A stretch of 64,000 bases of DNA from Alisma plantago-aquatica (Eukaryota; Streptophyta; Magnoliopsida; Alismatales; Alismataceae). The position numbers and the translations under genes were made by a program. Shown here in pieces: positions 1 to 12,090 of the stretch; the stretch's first letter is position 1, and each line of letters begins with the position of its first letter. The stretch spans positions 244,270,558 through 244,334,557 of the forward strand of contig OY856409.1 in NCBI GenBank assembly GCA_963693085.1. The letters run 5' to 3'. The notes below the pieces were generated by a model. That model searched no databases and was not told where the DNA came from. It saw nothing but the letters and a program-made list of their open reading frames with translations.

Positions 1-1
1 G

Positions 2-952
2 GCCATGTTTCGACAACTCTTTGCGTCTTCCATGGTGGGGAAGATGAAAGACCCGTCTGTACCTGAAAAGACTAAGGAGATCTCGATCATGGAGTTCATG
101 AAGATGCAACCACCTTCCTTCAAGGGTGAAGGTGATATAGAGATGGTCGATAAAGCAGATGATTGGGTGTTAGCCCTAGAGAGGTCTTTTGATGGTATGA
201 CATGTCCTCCACACCAAAAGGTTAGGTTTGCTTCATATGTTTTGGATGGACCTACAAGAGTTTGGTGGAATGGAATTGCAAGGACTAGAGATATCTCAAC
301 CATGTCTTGGGTAGAGTTTTTGACTCTCTTCTATGGGAAGTATATCTGCACTTCTGCCCTAAAGAAGAAAGAAGTAGAGTTCTATAGTTTGAAGCAAGGT
401 TCCTTATCTATTTCTTCTTACGTGCAAAGGTTTCTACTGTTGGAGTGTTATGCAGTGGGTTTGGGTGAGGAACGTAGGGCTGACCTTTTCCTCCAAGGGG
501 TTAACTACAATGTGGGGCGTTCTCTTATCCCACAACTACCTTTGACCTTTCAGTAGATGGTTGATAAAGCTTTGGCTGTGGAGTCTAACCCAGGGTTTCA
601 ACATAGGGAGTTCGATAAGAAAAGGAAGTCCTCAAGTGATGAACAGAGAAGGGACAAGTGTGCTAAGTGCAATGGTTACCATCCTCCAGGAAAGTGTTCT
701 CAGGACAAACCTCGTCATAATACCCCAATGGTATGTCACTATTGCAATGAACCTAGACACATCCGACCTGATTGCCCTAAGCATCGTAATGGTCAAGCTC
801 CAGCACAACAATAACAAGCACCTCTTCAGAATCAGGGCAACAACAATGGTAACAATAATAGAGGAAGACCTGTGGAAAGAAGAGCTGGTAGAGTTTTTGC
901 CTTGGATGATGAAGAAGTTAATGATGTTGAGCAAGAGCAAGTTAACCCATAG
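2..952 (+). pseudogene. gag: Ty3/gypsy gag, 5'-truncated by window edge, with two internal stops
   Basis: The reading frame from position 2 encodes a retrotransposon Gag capsid region (WWNGIAR, then VEFLTLFYGKY and SLSISSYVQRF, the usual Retrotrans_gag landmarks). Two CCHC-like zinc knuckles follow at about 656-780 (CAKCNGYHPPGKC and CHYCNEPRHIRPDC). TAG at 554-556 and TAA at 812-814 interrupt the frame, but it resumes in phase after both. It ends at 950-952 in an acidic stretch that normally leads into protease. No protease, RT or integrase follows; the sequence passes to a polypurine tract within about 130 bases. The layout fits a chromovirus-type gypsy Gag. Dead copy. The true start lies upstream of the window. 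Confidence 0.9.
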
Positions 953-1077
953 TCCCTTATATTAGTCTTTACAAGTTGTGTTTCCTTTTGCATGAAGCTT
1001 ATGTAGTTGAATGTAATAAGCATAGTTGAACCTTTTTTATCTGAATATTAGTTTGATATAATAAGATGAACCCTTTT

Positions 1078-1149
1078 AAGGGGTGGTGAATCAGTTTTCT
1101 TATGGATGTTTTGATTTCGAGGATGAAATCCCTTTAAGGGGTGGTGTGA
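1078..1149 (+). other. Doubled polypurine tract before a 3' LTR
   Basis: AAGGGGTGGTG occurs at 1078-1088 and again at 1136-1146, just before an LTR starting TGTAACATACC at 1150. In gypsy elements this tract primes plus-strand DNA synthesis. The stretch between the copies (TTTTGATTTCGAGGATGAAAT) has the usual layout of the sequence just before a gypsy 3' LTR. Only the second copy is adjacent to the LTR. Confidence 0.75.
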
Positions 1150-1708
1150 TGTAACATACCAGAAATGGAATTCTACCCTAATAGTTTTACCCTTTTTACT
1201 TATCCAAACAAGGATAAGCTAATACATGTAATTAAGGGAATACAAAATACTTTGTGCTTAATAATGACTCATTTGGGTGATAATAAGAAATTAAAGAACT
1301 TAATTGGATAAATATTTCCCATATATTCTTAATATAGGGTTGTATGCACATATACACCAGTTTGGTTTTAATTGTCACTAAGTAATAAAAATAATAAGAT
1401 ATTTCATCCTAGAACTTTCTAGTACTTTTTAGAATAAGAAAAAGAAGAGCAAACTCAAATTATATATAAAGGAGATGATAAATGCAATAATTGGAGATAA
1501 TATGGAATTTAATGGATAAAAGTTGATAATGAGGAATATATTGTTCCAAAAATCATAAACGGAAAACTACACTGATAATTTGATACTTCATTTCATTTTC
1601 TTGGTTCAAAAGTAACTTAAGGGCCAAGTATCATCTAAATTGGAAGATAAATGCATGCCTTTATCAAAGAAAGATAGGAATTAGACCAATAAAGTGATAT
1701 AAAATATG

Positions 1709-1718
1709 TAATGCCCTC
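1709..1718 (+). repeat. Left target-site duplication of the L1
   Basis: TAATGCCCTC is repeated exactly at 7801-7810 after the poly(A) tail. Allowing two mismatches, the match extends to 14 bases (1705-1718 against 7797-7810). Confidence 0.9.
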
Positions 1719-1730
1719 GGTCAGGCCTAA

Positions 1731-3548
1731 GGGGATTATGGAGATGGAAAAGAGGATGAGTACTACCCATATACGGAAAAGGTACCCTGGAAAGACCCGG
1801 AGTTACAGGAAGAGTCGGGAGGACAGAATGGCGGCGGTGTTAGGGTTTCAATCCCAGATATTGGGATTGAATTCCAGTTCGCGAGAATGAAGGGCGGCGC
1901 ATCGAAAGGCCATGAAGGGGTGCACATGGTTGAAGGAGTCGAGGATATAGAGATGGATAACCACTTCCCACCGTTGAATGGAGGATCTGCTGGAAAGATG
2001 AATGGAATGGACAACACCAATAACTAGACTTTGGGGGTTGGAGAAAAAGGCAAAGCAGACGCTAGCCCATCGACGAAGTCAGATCAGGGATCGACGAGCA
2101 AACAACATGTGGAGACATTCTTCTTGGAATCGTTGTACGATACTACCCTATCCCTAGCATATGTGCAATTGAAAATGGGAGAAAGCGGTCCGGTGTTGAC
2201 CATAAACCATGATGCTCAAGAGAACCTGGCCAGGCCATGGCAATATATAGTTGTAGCACAGTTAGTCGGCTCTGATGTTGGCTATATGAAAATGAGGGAT
2301 AGACTGAAGATGTTATGGAAGCCAATTGGAAGGTTTAATATGTTTGAGGTCGACCTTGGCCACTATGTCATTCAATTCTCATGTGAAAGGGATTTCGATA
2401 TGGTGCTTACTGGAGGACCATGGAAACTGTTTGGTTGTTGCTTGGCTGTTTGGCAATGGGATCCATCTTTCAGACCGTCAGTAGACCTCCCTGAGTATCT
2501 TGTTACGTGGGTAAGAATACTAGACCTTCCATTACATTTGTATGTACCTACCATGTTTGAGTACATCGATCTAGCATTAGGAAGCTTGGCAAAAGTTGAT
2601 GGTCACACCATGGCTCGCACTAGGAGTAAGTTTGCAAGATTGGCTGTCAAAGTAGATACTATAAAGCCCTTGGTCCATACCATTACTATAAACAACAATA
2701 TCTATCAGGTGGAGTATGAGGCATTCCCAGAATCTTGTTATCTCTGCGGGAAACTAGGACACAACATGTTGAAATGTCCTAAAGTAGGAGGTAACACTGC
2801 TAGCAGTAACAAGGATGAAGGATATATTGAACACTGCGGAGAGGAGGAATCAGAGAGAAGGAAATGGTAGACACAACGTAAAAAGGTCACGGCTAATAGA
2901 CAACGTAATAATCAGCAGAACCATGGCAGCACCAAAGAGAGCGGAGGACAAAACACCAATAAATGTACAAAGCTAGTGGATCTTGAGGAGGAAGCGACAG
3001 AAAAGGAAGGTCATGAAGAGAAAAGTAATGGAGAGAAACAGTCTTCTGAGCAGCAGGTATACGTCAGCGGTGAGAAACGAGGAAAAGTGTGGAAGAAAAA
3101 GAGAATAGAAAATGTTGACGACAAAAGGGAGGTCCTGAAGGAAGTCAATGATGCAGATAGAAGGAAAAGTGGAGGTAAATCTAATCATACATCTGTATAT
3201 CCTGACTTTGATGAAGTTGTGGATGCGGTTATAAATGTTGAAGACAATGAAAATAAAGATAATGAAGACCAGAACATTCCAGCCACCAGGGGTGAAGATA
3301 AGGAGATGGATACATCCGCCGAGGAACTAGATACGAAGCAGACAGATCCTCCAGATATGAACGTGGACATGAATGTTGAAATAAGGGAAGAAGAAGACAC
3401 AAACTTAAGAGAAAAACCTGAAAATAAAACCTCAGGTCTGAGACCTACAGGAAGGAAAATCAAGGGAAGTGCACCAAAACTCAAAAATGCAAGATCCAAG
3501 CCTCCATACGAAAATAGAAGGAAAAGTCCACGTTTGAATCTGAAGTAG
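1731..3548 (+). pseudogene. LINE ORF1 (DUF4283 plus zinc knuckle), two in-frame stops
   Basis: One continuous frame of about 600 codons is broken only by TAG at 2025-2027 and TAG at 2868-2870. The N-terminal part has the FPPL motif common at the start of plant LINE ORF1. The middle (about 2200-2720) is a DUF4283-like domain (GGPWKLFG, then LPLHLY). A CCHC knuckle, CYLCGKLGHNMLKC, lies at about 2737-2778. The C-terminal half is charged, low-complexity and lysine/glutamate-rich, with no recognised domain. ORF1 proteins bind the LINE RNA and act as chaperones. ORF2 begins about 105 bases downstream. No clear ATG survives at the 5' end, so the start coordinate marks the open frame. Confidence 0.88.
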
Positions 3549-3653
3549 GAAATCCAAACTGAAGTTGTTGTTGCAGAATAAGTAGGGAAGGAGAACCAGG
3601 AACCGCTAGCGGGGGATCAGTGAACTCGTGTCCATCCTTTAATTCTGTTTTTA

Positions 3654-6600
3654 ATGATTAATACAATCTATTGGAATATGAGGGGCATTGGCAATAAGGA
3701 TATGTGTCGAGTGCTCAAAGATATGATCGTACAGCATAAACCAAAACTGGTAGCTATCTTGGAACCGAGAATTAGTGGTGAAGATGCTGAGAGAACAATT
3801 CGTAAACTAGGTTTCTCCAGGTCACATAGAGTTGAAGCGAAGGGTTTTTTTGTGGCATTTGGATCTACTGGAACGAGGAGGATTGCAATATCACAATCAT
3901 CAACAGACATAGACAATTTATCACGTGTTCTGTGAATGATGGTATGAGTATTACCTTCGTCTATGCTAACCCTCATGTGCAGGTCAGGAATCTATTATGG
4001 AAACATCTAGTGAATATGGGGAAGAAGTTTACGAAGCCTTGGCTTGTGGTAGGGGATTTCAATGCCACCATCAACCCTTGTGAAAGAAGTGGTTGTAAAA
4101 ATTTTGACTACCATGAGGCTGAGCTGTTCAACAATACGCTTATGGAAGCTAACCTGACAGATCTAGGCTATTCTGGTATGCATTTCACCTACTTCCATGG
4201 AGCCATTCAGACCCGCATTGATAGAGGTATGGGTAATACATAGTTCGTTGTGACATATCCTAACTTTGTGGTTGAGCACTTACCAAGGGTTTGGTCAGAT
4301 CACTATCTGTTACTAATTTGCAATACAGCTAGAAACTAAGGCAAAGAGCAAAGGAGGTTTATAATCAAAATCTCATGGGTAAGGAACCCGAAATTCCAAA
4401 AGCTTATTGAACAACATTGGAACAACCAACTGGTCTTCCATGCAACGCTGCGAGGAGTGAAGACCAGTGCTTCTGACTGGGCATGTAGATATGAATCGAA
4501 GCTTGGGAAACAAAAGACTGGGCTGTTACGGAGCATTAATATACTGCAAACACAACTCACAAAGGAATATGATGATACTACCGATAGGTTCTGTAACGAA
4601 TTTATACAGAAATAAAACAAAATTCTTGAGCTTGAGGAGGAGGACTAGAAACAGAAGTGCCATCTGCAATGGAATAAAGAAGGTGATATGAATTCAAAAT
4701 TTTATAATGCATATGTAAAACAGAGGAGACGCAATAATACTATCACTGTGTTAAAGAAGAACAATGGGGAATGGACAACTGGAGAGGAAGAGATTCATGA
4801 TCTGATAGTCAACCATTTCAAAAACATTTTTATAGAAAGTCATGTGGTGGACGGAGACAAAATTAAGAAGTTTTGTGGAAAATTCAATAGGCTAAATGAA
4901 CTCGAACAAAACAAGGTAGCAGTGCTTCCTTCGCTTGATGAAGTTTACAAAACTTTACAATCTACAAATTTGAATAAAGCATGTGGTCTGGATGGGGTAG
5001 ATGGATCCTTCTTGCTTGCTAACTGGCATGCAGTAAAACAATCTGTACTGAGAACCATAAGGCTTGCAATCAGAGGAGAAGCTTTGGCTGAGGATGTGTG
5101 TGATGCTAATATTGTACTGATTCCTAAAGTGACGAAGTCGGATTGTTGTGCACAGCTAAGACCAATCTCGTTAAACAATCTATCGCTCAAGCTAACTTCC
5201 AAGGTGATAGTTGAGTGTATCAAGGACCATCTGACAGAGTGGGTATCTCCAGCCCAAAGTGCATTTGTTCTTGGAAGAAGGATTTCTGAAAATATAGTAG
5301 TTGTGCAGGAAATTCTTTTCAATATGCGTAGGAAAGGTGCACCTCAGTCTATGGCAATCAAGATTGACTTGTCAAAGGAATATGATAAGATGACATGGCT
5401 GTTTGTAGCTGATACACTTGAGAAGATTGGTATGCCGGAAAGTGTTACCAATTACATCACAAACTTGATTTCAGGAGGAAGAACTACTATCATATGGCAA
5501 GGTAGAAAAGTAGGAAGCTTTAAAGCATCTAGGGGCCTTCGGCAGGGATATCCACTCTCGCCATACCTCTTTGTTCTCTGTCTCGAAAGGCTCAACCAGC
5601 TAATTGAAGAAAAGGTAGTGAAGAAGGAATGGACTCCCAGTAAGTTAACTGCTAGGGGTCCTTAGATTTCTCATTTGTGCTTCACAGATGACATGATCTT
5701 ATTTTCCAAAGCCAACCAAACCCAAATGAATACTATTCTGAAATGCTTCGAGGAGTTTGGAGCAGTGTCGGGGCAGGCCATTTCTATAGCAAAGTCATGC
5801 ACCTTCTTCTCTAGTTCTATACCTAGAAGAATAAGGAAACGAATTTGTAGAAGTAGTGGTATCCCGGAGGTACAGGACATGGGGAAGTACTTGGGTGTGC
5901 CGCTGATACACGGTAGAGTGAATCATGGGACATATAATGATATCCTAAACTACATTAGCAGCAACATCAATGCTTGGTCATCTCATTGCTTATCTCTATC
6001 AGGTAGAATAGCTATGGCCAGGGCGACCTTAACTGCAATTCCAAGTTATATCATGTAGACTTCGGTTTTACCCATGAAGGTATGCGATAGAATCGATAGC
6101 AGCATCTATTCATTCATTTGGGGTGGCAACCACAAGGCACACCCAGTGTCCTTAGTGGCGTAGAACAAGCTGACTTCTAGTAAAAAAGAAGGGGGCCTGG
6201 GCATCAAGGCCATGAGAGAATGGAACCTCGCTCTCATTAGTAAGCATCTTTGGGAAATCCTGTCGGAAAGGAACTCAAACTGGTGTCAAAGCATGAATTA
6301 CAGGATGATGAACAGAAAGAGTATAATCATCCCTAACATATCAAGATTGGGTCGTACAACTTTCAAGTGCAAAGAGTTCATAGAAGAAAACACATTTTGG
6401 AACCCTATCAGTGGCGAGTCAATCAATGTATGGTGAGATAAATGGTGGAGCATGGCTCATACCTTGAAAGACAGGACCTGCAAACCTATCCCTCCATAGC
6501 TTGAAGATCTTAAAGTAGCAAGCCTTGTTACCCTGGACAATGAGTGGGACAAGGAGTTTCTCAAGGAGTACGTAATGGAGGAAGACCTGAAGGAAATTAT

Positions 6601-7764
6601 CAAAGTCAAGATACCAAACAATACAAACTGTATGGATATCATCGTCTAGGCACACACTGAAAATGGGCAATTTAGATCCCAATCTGCTTACAGAAGGTTG
6701 AGAAGATCGAAAGACATTAATGTGGAAGGAAAATGGGACCTGGTGTGGAAGGTAAAGGCCCATGAGAGGGTGAGGATGCTCCTATGGTTGGTAGGCCATA
6801 ATGCCTTACTAACAAATAGCAGAAGAATAGTTCGGCACATGTCCACTGATAGCAGTTGCCACCGATGCGGAGGATAAAAGGAGAGCATGCTCCATGCTCT
6901 TAGGGATTGTGGAAAAGGGTCACCCATCTGGAAGGAGTTGATAGATAGGTAGTTAAGGGACCGTTTCTTTGGGGAGCAAAACCTATGGAAATGGACGGAA
7001 TGGAGCTTGACACAGGTAGCTAGAGTGACCAACATGATAATCATGGGTTGTCACTACACTTGGAGATATAGGAATAAAGAAGTGTTGGAGAAGATAACAA
7101 TGCCGATGGGATGTCAGGTCAACCAAATTTGATCGGAGGCCTTATTCAATGGGGAGGCGCGGGAAGGTTTTAATAGCCTTAAGGTGTCTAAGTGCACGGA
7201 TGTTTGCTGGTGTCCACCTTCGTCCAATGAGTTGAAATTCAACGTAGATGCAGCTTATAAAAATGGAAAAGTGTGTATTGTTGTGGTTTGTAGAAACAAC
7301 ATGGGACAATGGGGAGGAGGCTGGAGCAAAAGGATTTCTAATGATAATGTTGTATTGGTAGAGGTCCGAGCTATCGAGTTTGCAGAAAGTATAGCTGAGG
7401 AGCTAAAAGTAGAATATGCTATTATTGAAACAGATTCATCTGAAGCAAGGAAAGCAGTTGGAAAGCAACCTGCTGAGTACCGATGCTGGCACCATGGACT
7501 GCTGAGATTAGAAGGAAAATGAAGAGAGAATGGAAGGTGACTCACACTCGTAGAGGAGGTAACATGGCTGCGGATACCCTAGCTAAATGCCACCCAAAAA
7601 CCCGGGATGGACTCTTAACCTATAGAAACATCCCAAAGGAGCTAGTGACTATCATTAGCTCAAAATTGTGTAATGGTAGTAGTACTACCAGGTTTACTAC
7701 CGAGCATTCTAGTTTAAATTGTATGAACTCCATTGATTTAGCTTGCTTGCGGGAGGCGGGATGA
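3654..7764 (+). pseudogene. LINE ORF2: endonuclease, reverse transcriptase, zinc finger, RNase H; many stops
   Basis: The endonuclease starts at ATG 3654 (WNMRGIGN), changes frame near 3932, and keeps GDFN and SDH motifs (SDH near 4294). The reverse transcriptase spans about 4880-6050. It retains PISLNN, a YD-containing motif A in the altered form KIDLSKEYDK, the RQGYPLSPYLF block near 5540, and FTDD (usually FADD) at 5681-5692. A zf-RVT-like CHRCGG segment lies near 6855. The RNase H domain (FNVDAA, then ETDSSEA, then NMAADTLAK) is at about 7220-7590, with a further frameshift near 7505. The stops at 4241, 5663, 6056, 6161 and 6434 are mostly TAG or TGA. All three enzymatic activities are lost. 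Confidence 0.92.
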
Positions 7765-7800
7765 ATAATAAACTCCCTGATTTCACCCAAAAAAAATACT

Positions 7801-7810
7801 TAATGCCCTC
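7801..7810 (+). repeat. Right target-site duplication of the L1
   Basis: TAATGCCCTC is identical to 1709-1718. The gypsy LTR resumes immediately after it. Confidence 0.9.
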
Positions 7811-8506
7811 AAATTGGAAAAATAACTCCAAATTCGTATTCTAAACACAAAAATAAGCCTTTGGGAAAATTTGCAACTAATTTGGATAATGTTTGATTAA
7901 TGAGTAATTATAGGAGAGAGAAAGTGTGTAGAATCTTCTATTTATTAAATAAATAATGAAATAATCTCAACTTGTGAAATTAATGATAAAATCATACCCG
8001 AGTCACTTAGGGAGACTTGTGGGTCAAGTTTCATCAATTTTGGATAATCCTAATGCCATTAATGATGGAGGAAAGAGAAAATGAGATTCGATTTACTTAA
8101 CACATTAAAAGTCTTCAAAAGGCAAATCTAATTTTATATTCGGAATCTACATGCTTTAATTAGACTCTGTACAAAATTTTACCTAATTTGGAGTTCGTTT
8201 GCACCCTCTTTGGAGGAGAGATAAAAAAGAATATTGATTTCATTTCCATTTCCATTAGAATTTGATTTGTATAAAGTTTCCTTTGTTTTTATTTGTCATG
8301 CGGTTGTTTTAGCACGTTTGGATCAAGGGCATTCAATTATTGATCAGACGGCTACCAGGGTCTCTTCTACCTCATGATGAAAGTGGAAACCAGGCTAGTT
8401 CGACGCATGATTTTCCGATCCTGATTTCTCGGTCTACACTCCATATTTGTTCACGATTTTTGTTCCTATAGTCTTCTTTGGACCCCTTACTCAAGCTCTA
8501 AATCCT

Positions 8507-8514
8507 TATAAATA
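8507..8514 (+). promoter_or_regulatory. TATA box of the gypsy LTR
   Basis: TATAAATA lies in the LTR, followed within 50-100 bases by a CT-rich leader (8540-8590). The position fits the U3/R boundary of a long gypsy LTR. Function is inferred from position only. Confidence 0.55.
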
Positions 8515-9825
8515 GGAAACACCTAAAATTAGGTTCTCCATCATTTTTCTTCCAAAGACACCCTCGACACCCCATCCTCTCGTGAGTACCCTGGAACTTC
8601 CTTGGTATCCCGACAAACTTCCTTTGCCCTCAATTGCACCCAACTCCCACCGGATTTCCTCCACCTACTGTCTTATACCTTCAGTTCCGGCAATCTAATC
8701 TTGTTGCTGGGTTCAGCTCCAGTGAATTCCTCATGTGAGAACATTCCTGGATTGACTACGAGGGAATCAGAAGCATCCCCCTTGCCTAAGATGTTGTGGG
8801 TTGTCCTCCCCTACTTACGAAGATTCAATTGACCTTAGTCCAGTCGACGGTGCCTTCCCGACATCCTATGATGCTGGTAAGTGTTCGGTTTAGTTCCTTG
8901 CACCATTGTGAACCTCTTCGCGTTTTCAAACCGGTCTTCTTCACGACTGTGATGGATTTTGACCATGGGTTGCTTTTCTCTACTGGCAGAAATGTTCTCC
9001 TTTCCCCCTGGTTCTCTGAGTTCGAGTTTGGTGTTGCCAGACTCGTTGGTTTCTCGCGAACGTATTTGGACAGATTGTAGTGATTTTGGTGATCGTGGTG
9101 TGATGATCCCTAACCTCGGTCTGGGCTTATGAGGTATCTTCTTCGCCATGGACGTAGAGGTATCAGGGACATCTTTCCCCTGGGTACTTTTTCACCTTTA
9201 CCCCCCTGATTTTATCTCTTCTGCTTTGTTTTTCTTACAGGGGTAATTTCATCTTTTCATGTGGTTCATTCTTTTCTATTTTTCGAGAGCCATCGCTAAG
9301 ATGGAAGGGTTTGTCTGCTGACTTGGGTGGCTCTGAGTGGCCGGCCCAAGCCAGTGTGGCCCCCTCTCTCTTCCCTATTTCAAACGATTTTGTTTACTCG
9401 TAATTTCCTGATTGGATGATGCATAAAAATTAATAACTAATTAATGGATCATCAGAAAAATATGGAAAAATATTCATTGGAATCAGAAAAATAAGATCTA
9501 GCTAATGGTATATGTTTTGATAACTGAATCTAAAGTTTAATAGTAGGTGTTTCAGTGGATCTAATTAAGGATGAATTAACTTGTAAAAATCATAACTAAG
9601 TATATATAAGTCAGAAAAATATAATAAAATATTTTTTAGACTCATAATAACATAACCTAAAATATGGAATAGTTTTCATAACCTAATTCACACATATATA
9701 AAAAGATGGTTTTTAGGGTTGGTTAAGGCTTATGAAATTGACATGTAATATGTATATGTGTTTATTAGGCCTTTGGTGACCTAGATTTGGATCAAGGAGT
9801 GCTTTGTAGTTTGGACTTTGATTTG

Positions 9826-9970
9826 AGGTATGTTGCATCTCTGATTATTCTTTATTGAGCAATTATTCTCTCTTATGTATGTTGCATCTCTGATTATTCT
9901 TTATTGAGCAATTCTTCTCTCTTATGTATGTTGTATCCCCTATTCATCCATATTGAGAAATTCACCTACT
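9826..9970 (+). repeat. 49-50 bp tandem repeat inside the LTR
   Basis: Two nearly identical units containing TATGTTGCATCTCTGATTAT (starting near 9830 and 9880) precede a third, diverged and partial unit. It lies downstream of the TATA box, so it would be transcribed. Confidence 0.8.
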
Positions 9971-11189
9971 TTATCATTCTTTTGAATTTTAGCCTACACA
10001 ATATGTCTTATCTTTTGATACCATGGTTCATGTGAACTATCTTGATTGTTATGAAATTGGATAATTTATTTATATCATATCTTGTGTCGTGGTGTATGTT
10101 GGTCCCTTATATTGATATGTGCCACTTTGAAGTGGATGTTATATGTTTGTGTTGACCATTGTGTGATGGCAACCTTTGTTTCATCTTTTGACTAAACTAT
10201 TTACTTGTCTCTATATTTACATGCAATGTGAATCAGTAGCACTAGAATAATGTAAATTACTTTGGTTTTTGGGTGTGTGCCCTTTTTATTTATGGGATGG
10301 TGGTGGTGGTGCCCCATACCCGAGTTTCAAGGATGTGAAGCCTTGGCTCAACTTTTATATATATTAGGAGTTTGACGGTGAGTCATTCTCTATCAGGTTT
10401 TCAAGGATGTGAAGCCTTGGCTGCCTTTGTATTTTATATTTTTCTAGGACTATGTTTATCTCACATGCATGCATGTTGATGATGTTTGTGGGGTGTGTGC
10501 CCTACTACCCATCTATGTGCTTTTGTTGCACAAATTTATTTATTTGTTCATGGAAAGTATCCTCTTTTATCAAGTTATGATGTTTCTTTCCTTTTATGCC
10601 CATGTGGGTAGTCCTTCTCTTTTGCATGGGAAGAATTTATAATTGATGTCCTTATTGCCATATATTGCTCAAGTTTTCTTTAGTATACACATACCAGCTT
10701 TTTTCTGATGTATTCCTTTTCTTTTTCTCTTTTGTGGGGTATGCTTCCAACCCCAGGTTAGGTCAAGGAGAGTGAACTTCAACATCAACCTTGTAGCTGA
10801 TCTTTGGGAGGCTTGAAGAGGTGGTTAGATGACCCTCGGCTTGGTCTTTGGCTTTTAAGTATAGTTTTCCTTTAGATACCTATATGTGGTGAAGTGATGT
10901 ATCATGTTTTGTAAATTTTTAGATAATATTTCTTTTCCGTTGCTACTCTTTGTGTAATGATACTTTCATGTTGAATAAATTGATCTCCATCCCTTTGGTG
11001 AAATTTTTTTATGTGGTGTTTGGTTCAAGGGATGAAGTCTTTTCTTTCTAGTATAGGAGTGGTTTCACTTCTTTACAGGGCAATTAAGCATTTGACACAT
11101 GATGATAGGTTTCGCAATCACTTGCATTCAAGTTTGAAGAATCATCTGAGGTAAAATGATAAGTTTTTCCTTGATCTTCCCTTTTTTCT

Positions 11190-12090
11190 TCTTTAATTTG
11201 GGGCACTCATATTACCAGTGTCCTTTTTTTCCAAATGTATGACATCTAGCAGAAAAAGATCTAACATTTTTGTTATAAGAAGAATGTATATATTTCTTAT
11301 CTTTATGATGTATTTCTTCTTAAATATTGAATGAGACAATAGAAGAAGATGACTTCTTAGATCTTTCTTTGAATGCCAATCCCAATATCTCATCAAGATT
11401 TTCTTCTTATTATTATACTTTTTCCTCCTTTTGAAGCTTCACTTTATGTGTCTCTAAGTTTCCAATTAGTTGTTTCATCAATAATTTAGAAAGGTCCCTA
11501 GATTCTTCTATAGCAGTTACCTTTTCATTGAACTTAGGTGGCAATGACCTAAGAATCATGGAAACTTGTTCCTCCTTAGACATGTGCTTCTCTGAAGCAC
11601 TTAAACCATTTATAATAGTAGAAATTGTATCATACATTTCAAATATAAGGTCAATATTTTGCATACAAAATAAATCAAATGTGTGCTTCAACATTCAAAT
11701 CTTTGTACTCTTAACTTGTTGAGTTCCTACATGGATAACTAAGAGTTTTCTCCATATAGTATATGTAGTTTCACAAGAATAGATTCTATTGAATTTGCCT
11801 AGAGATAGATAAAAATATAAAATAATTACTTCTTTGACATTTAGAGTTTCCTTTGTTAATAGATATGAATATAAAATAATTGCTTCTTTGACATTTAGAG
11901 TTTCCTTTGTTACGGTTTCCCTATTATATTTCTCCATCTCCACTGTTGGAGGTTCATATGGTAAGGCAATAGTCTTACAACGATCAAAACTCAAACATTG
12001 CATCAAGAATTGCATGCACCTTTTCCAGTATGTGTAATTTGAACCATCAATCTATGTTGCATGTGTGACTTGAGTTCCTTCAAGGTTGAG
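11190..12090 (-). pseudogene. gag: Ty1/copia gag remnant (UBN2-type), minus strand
   Basis: Read on the minus strand from about 12,090, the segments follow the order of a copia Gag: an N-terminal NYTYWK block, then KFNRIYSCET and IHVGTQQVK (about 11,700-11,790). Next come IINGLSAS, ILRSLPPKFNEKVTAIEES and LIGNLETHK (11,413-11,694), and last a broken zinc knuckle (CHTFGKKGHW, stop, YECP) near 11,210-11,250. Frameshifts and stops separate these pieces. A 55-60 bp tandem duplication (11,813-11,930) repeats about 17 residues. No protease or later domain follows, because the gypsy LTR ends at 11,077 and cuts it off. Confidence 0.82.

Larger units (their letters stand above)
1719..7796 (+). mobile_element. 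Full-length L1-type LINE with RNase H, inactivated
   Basis: A 6.08 kb non-LTR retrotransposon with a short 5' UTR, ORF1 (RNA-binding), ORF2 (endonuclease, reverse transcriptase, zinc finger, RNase H) and an 8-A tail at 7789-7796. A 10-bp TSD (TAATGCCCTC) flanks it exactly, which shows insertion by target-primed reverse transcription into the gypsy LTR. The length and the intact 5' region suggest it was not 5'-truncated on insertion. Several in-frame stops and at least two frameshifts mean it no longer encodes functional proteins. Confidence 0.93.
1150..11077 (+). mobile_element. Ty3/gypsy 3' LTR, split by an L1 insertion
   Basis: The LTR starts TGTAACATACC at 1150 after a polypurine tract and ends TTTACA at 11077. 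No primer-binding site follows, so this is the 3' LTR of the element whose gag lies at 2-952. The L1 and its TSD (1719-7810) interrupt it. Removing them leaves about 3.8 kb, long but normal for Del/Tekay-like plant chromoviruses. The part after the L1 shares recognisable blocks with the other gypsy LTRs here, such as the AATAAGCCTTTGGG region near 7850 compared with 14,260. A TATA box lies at 8507. Short ORFs at 8602-9080 are in the transcribed part of the LTR and show no protein signature. Confidence 0.8.
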
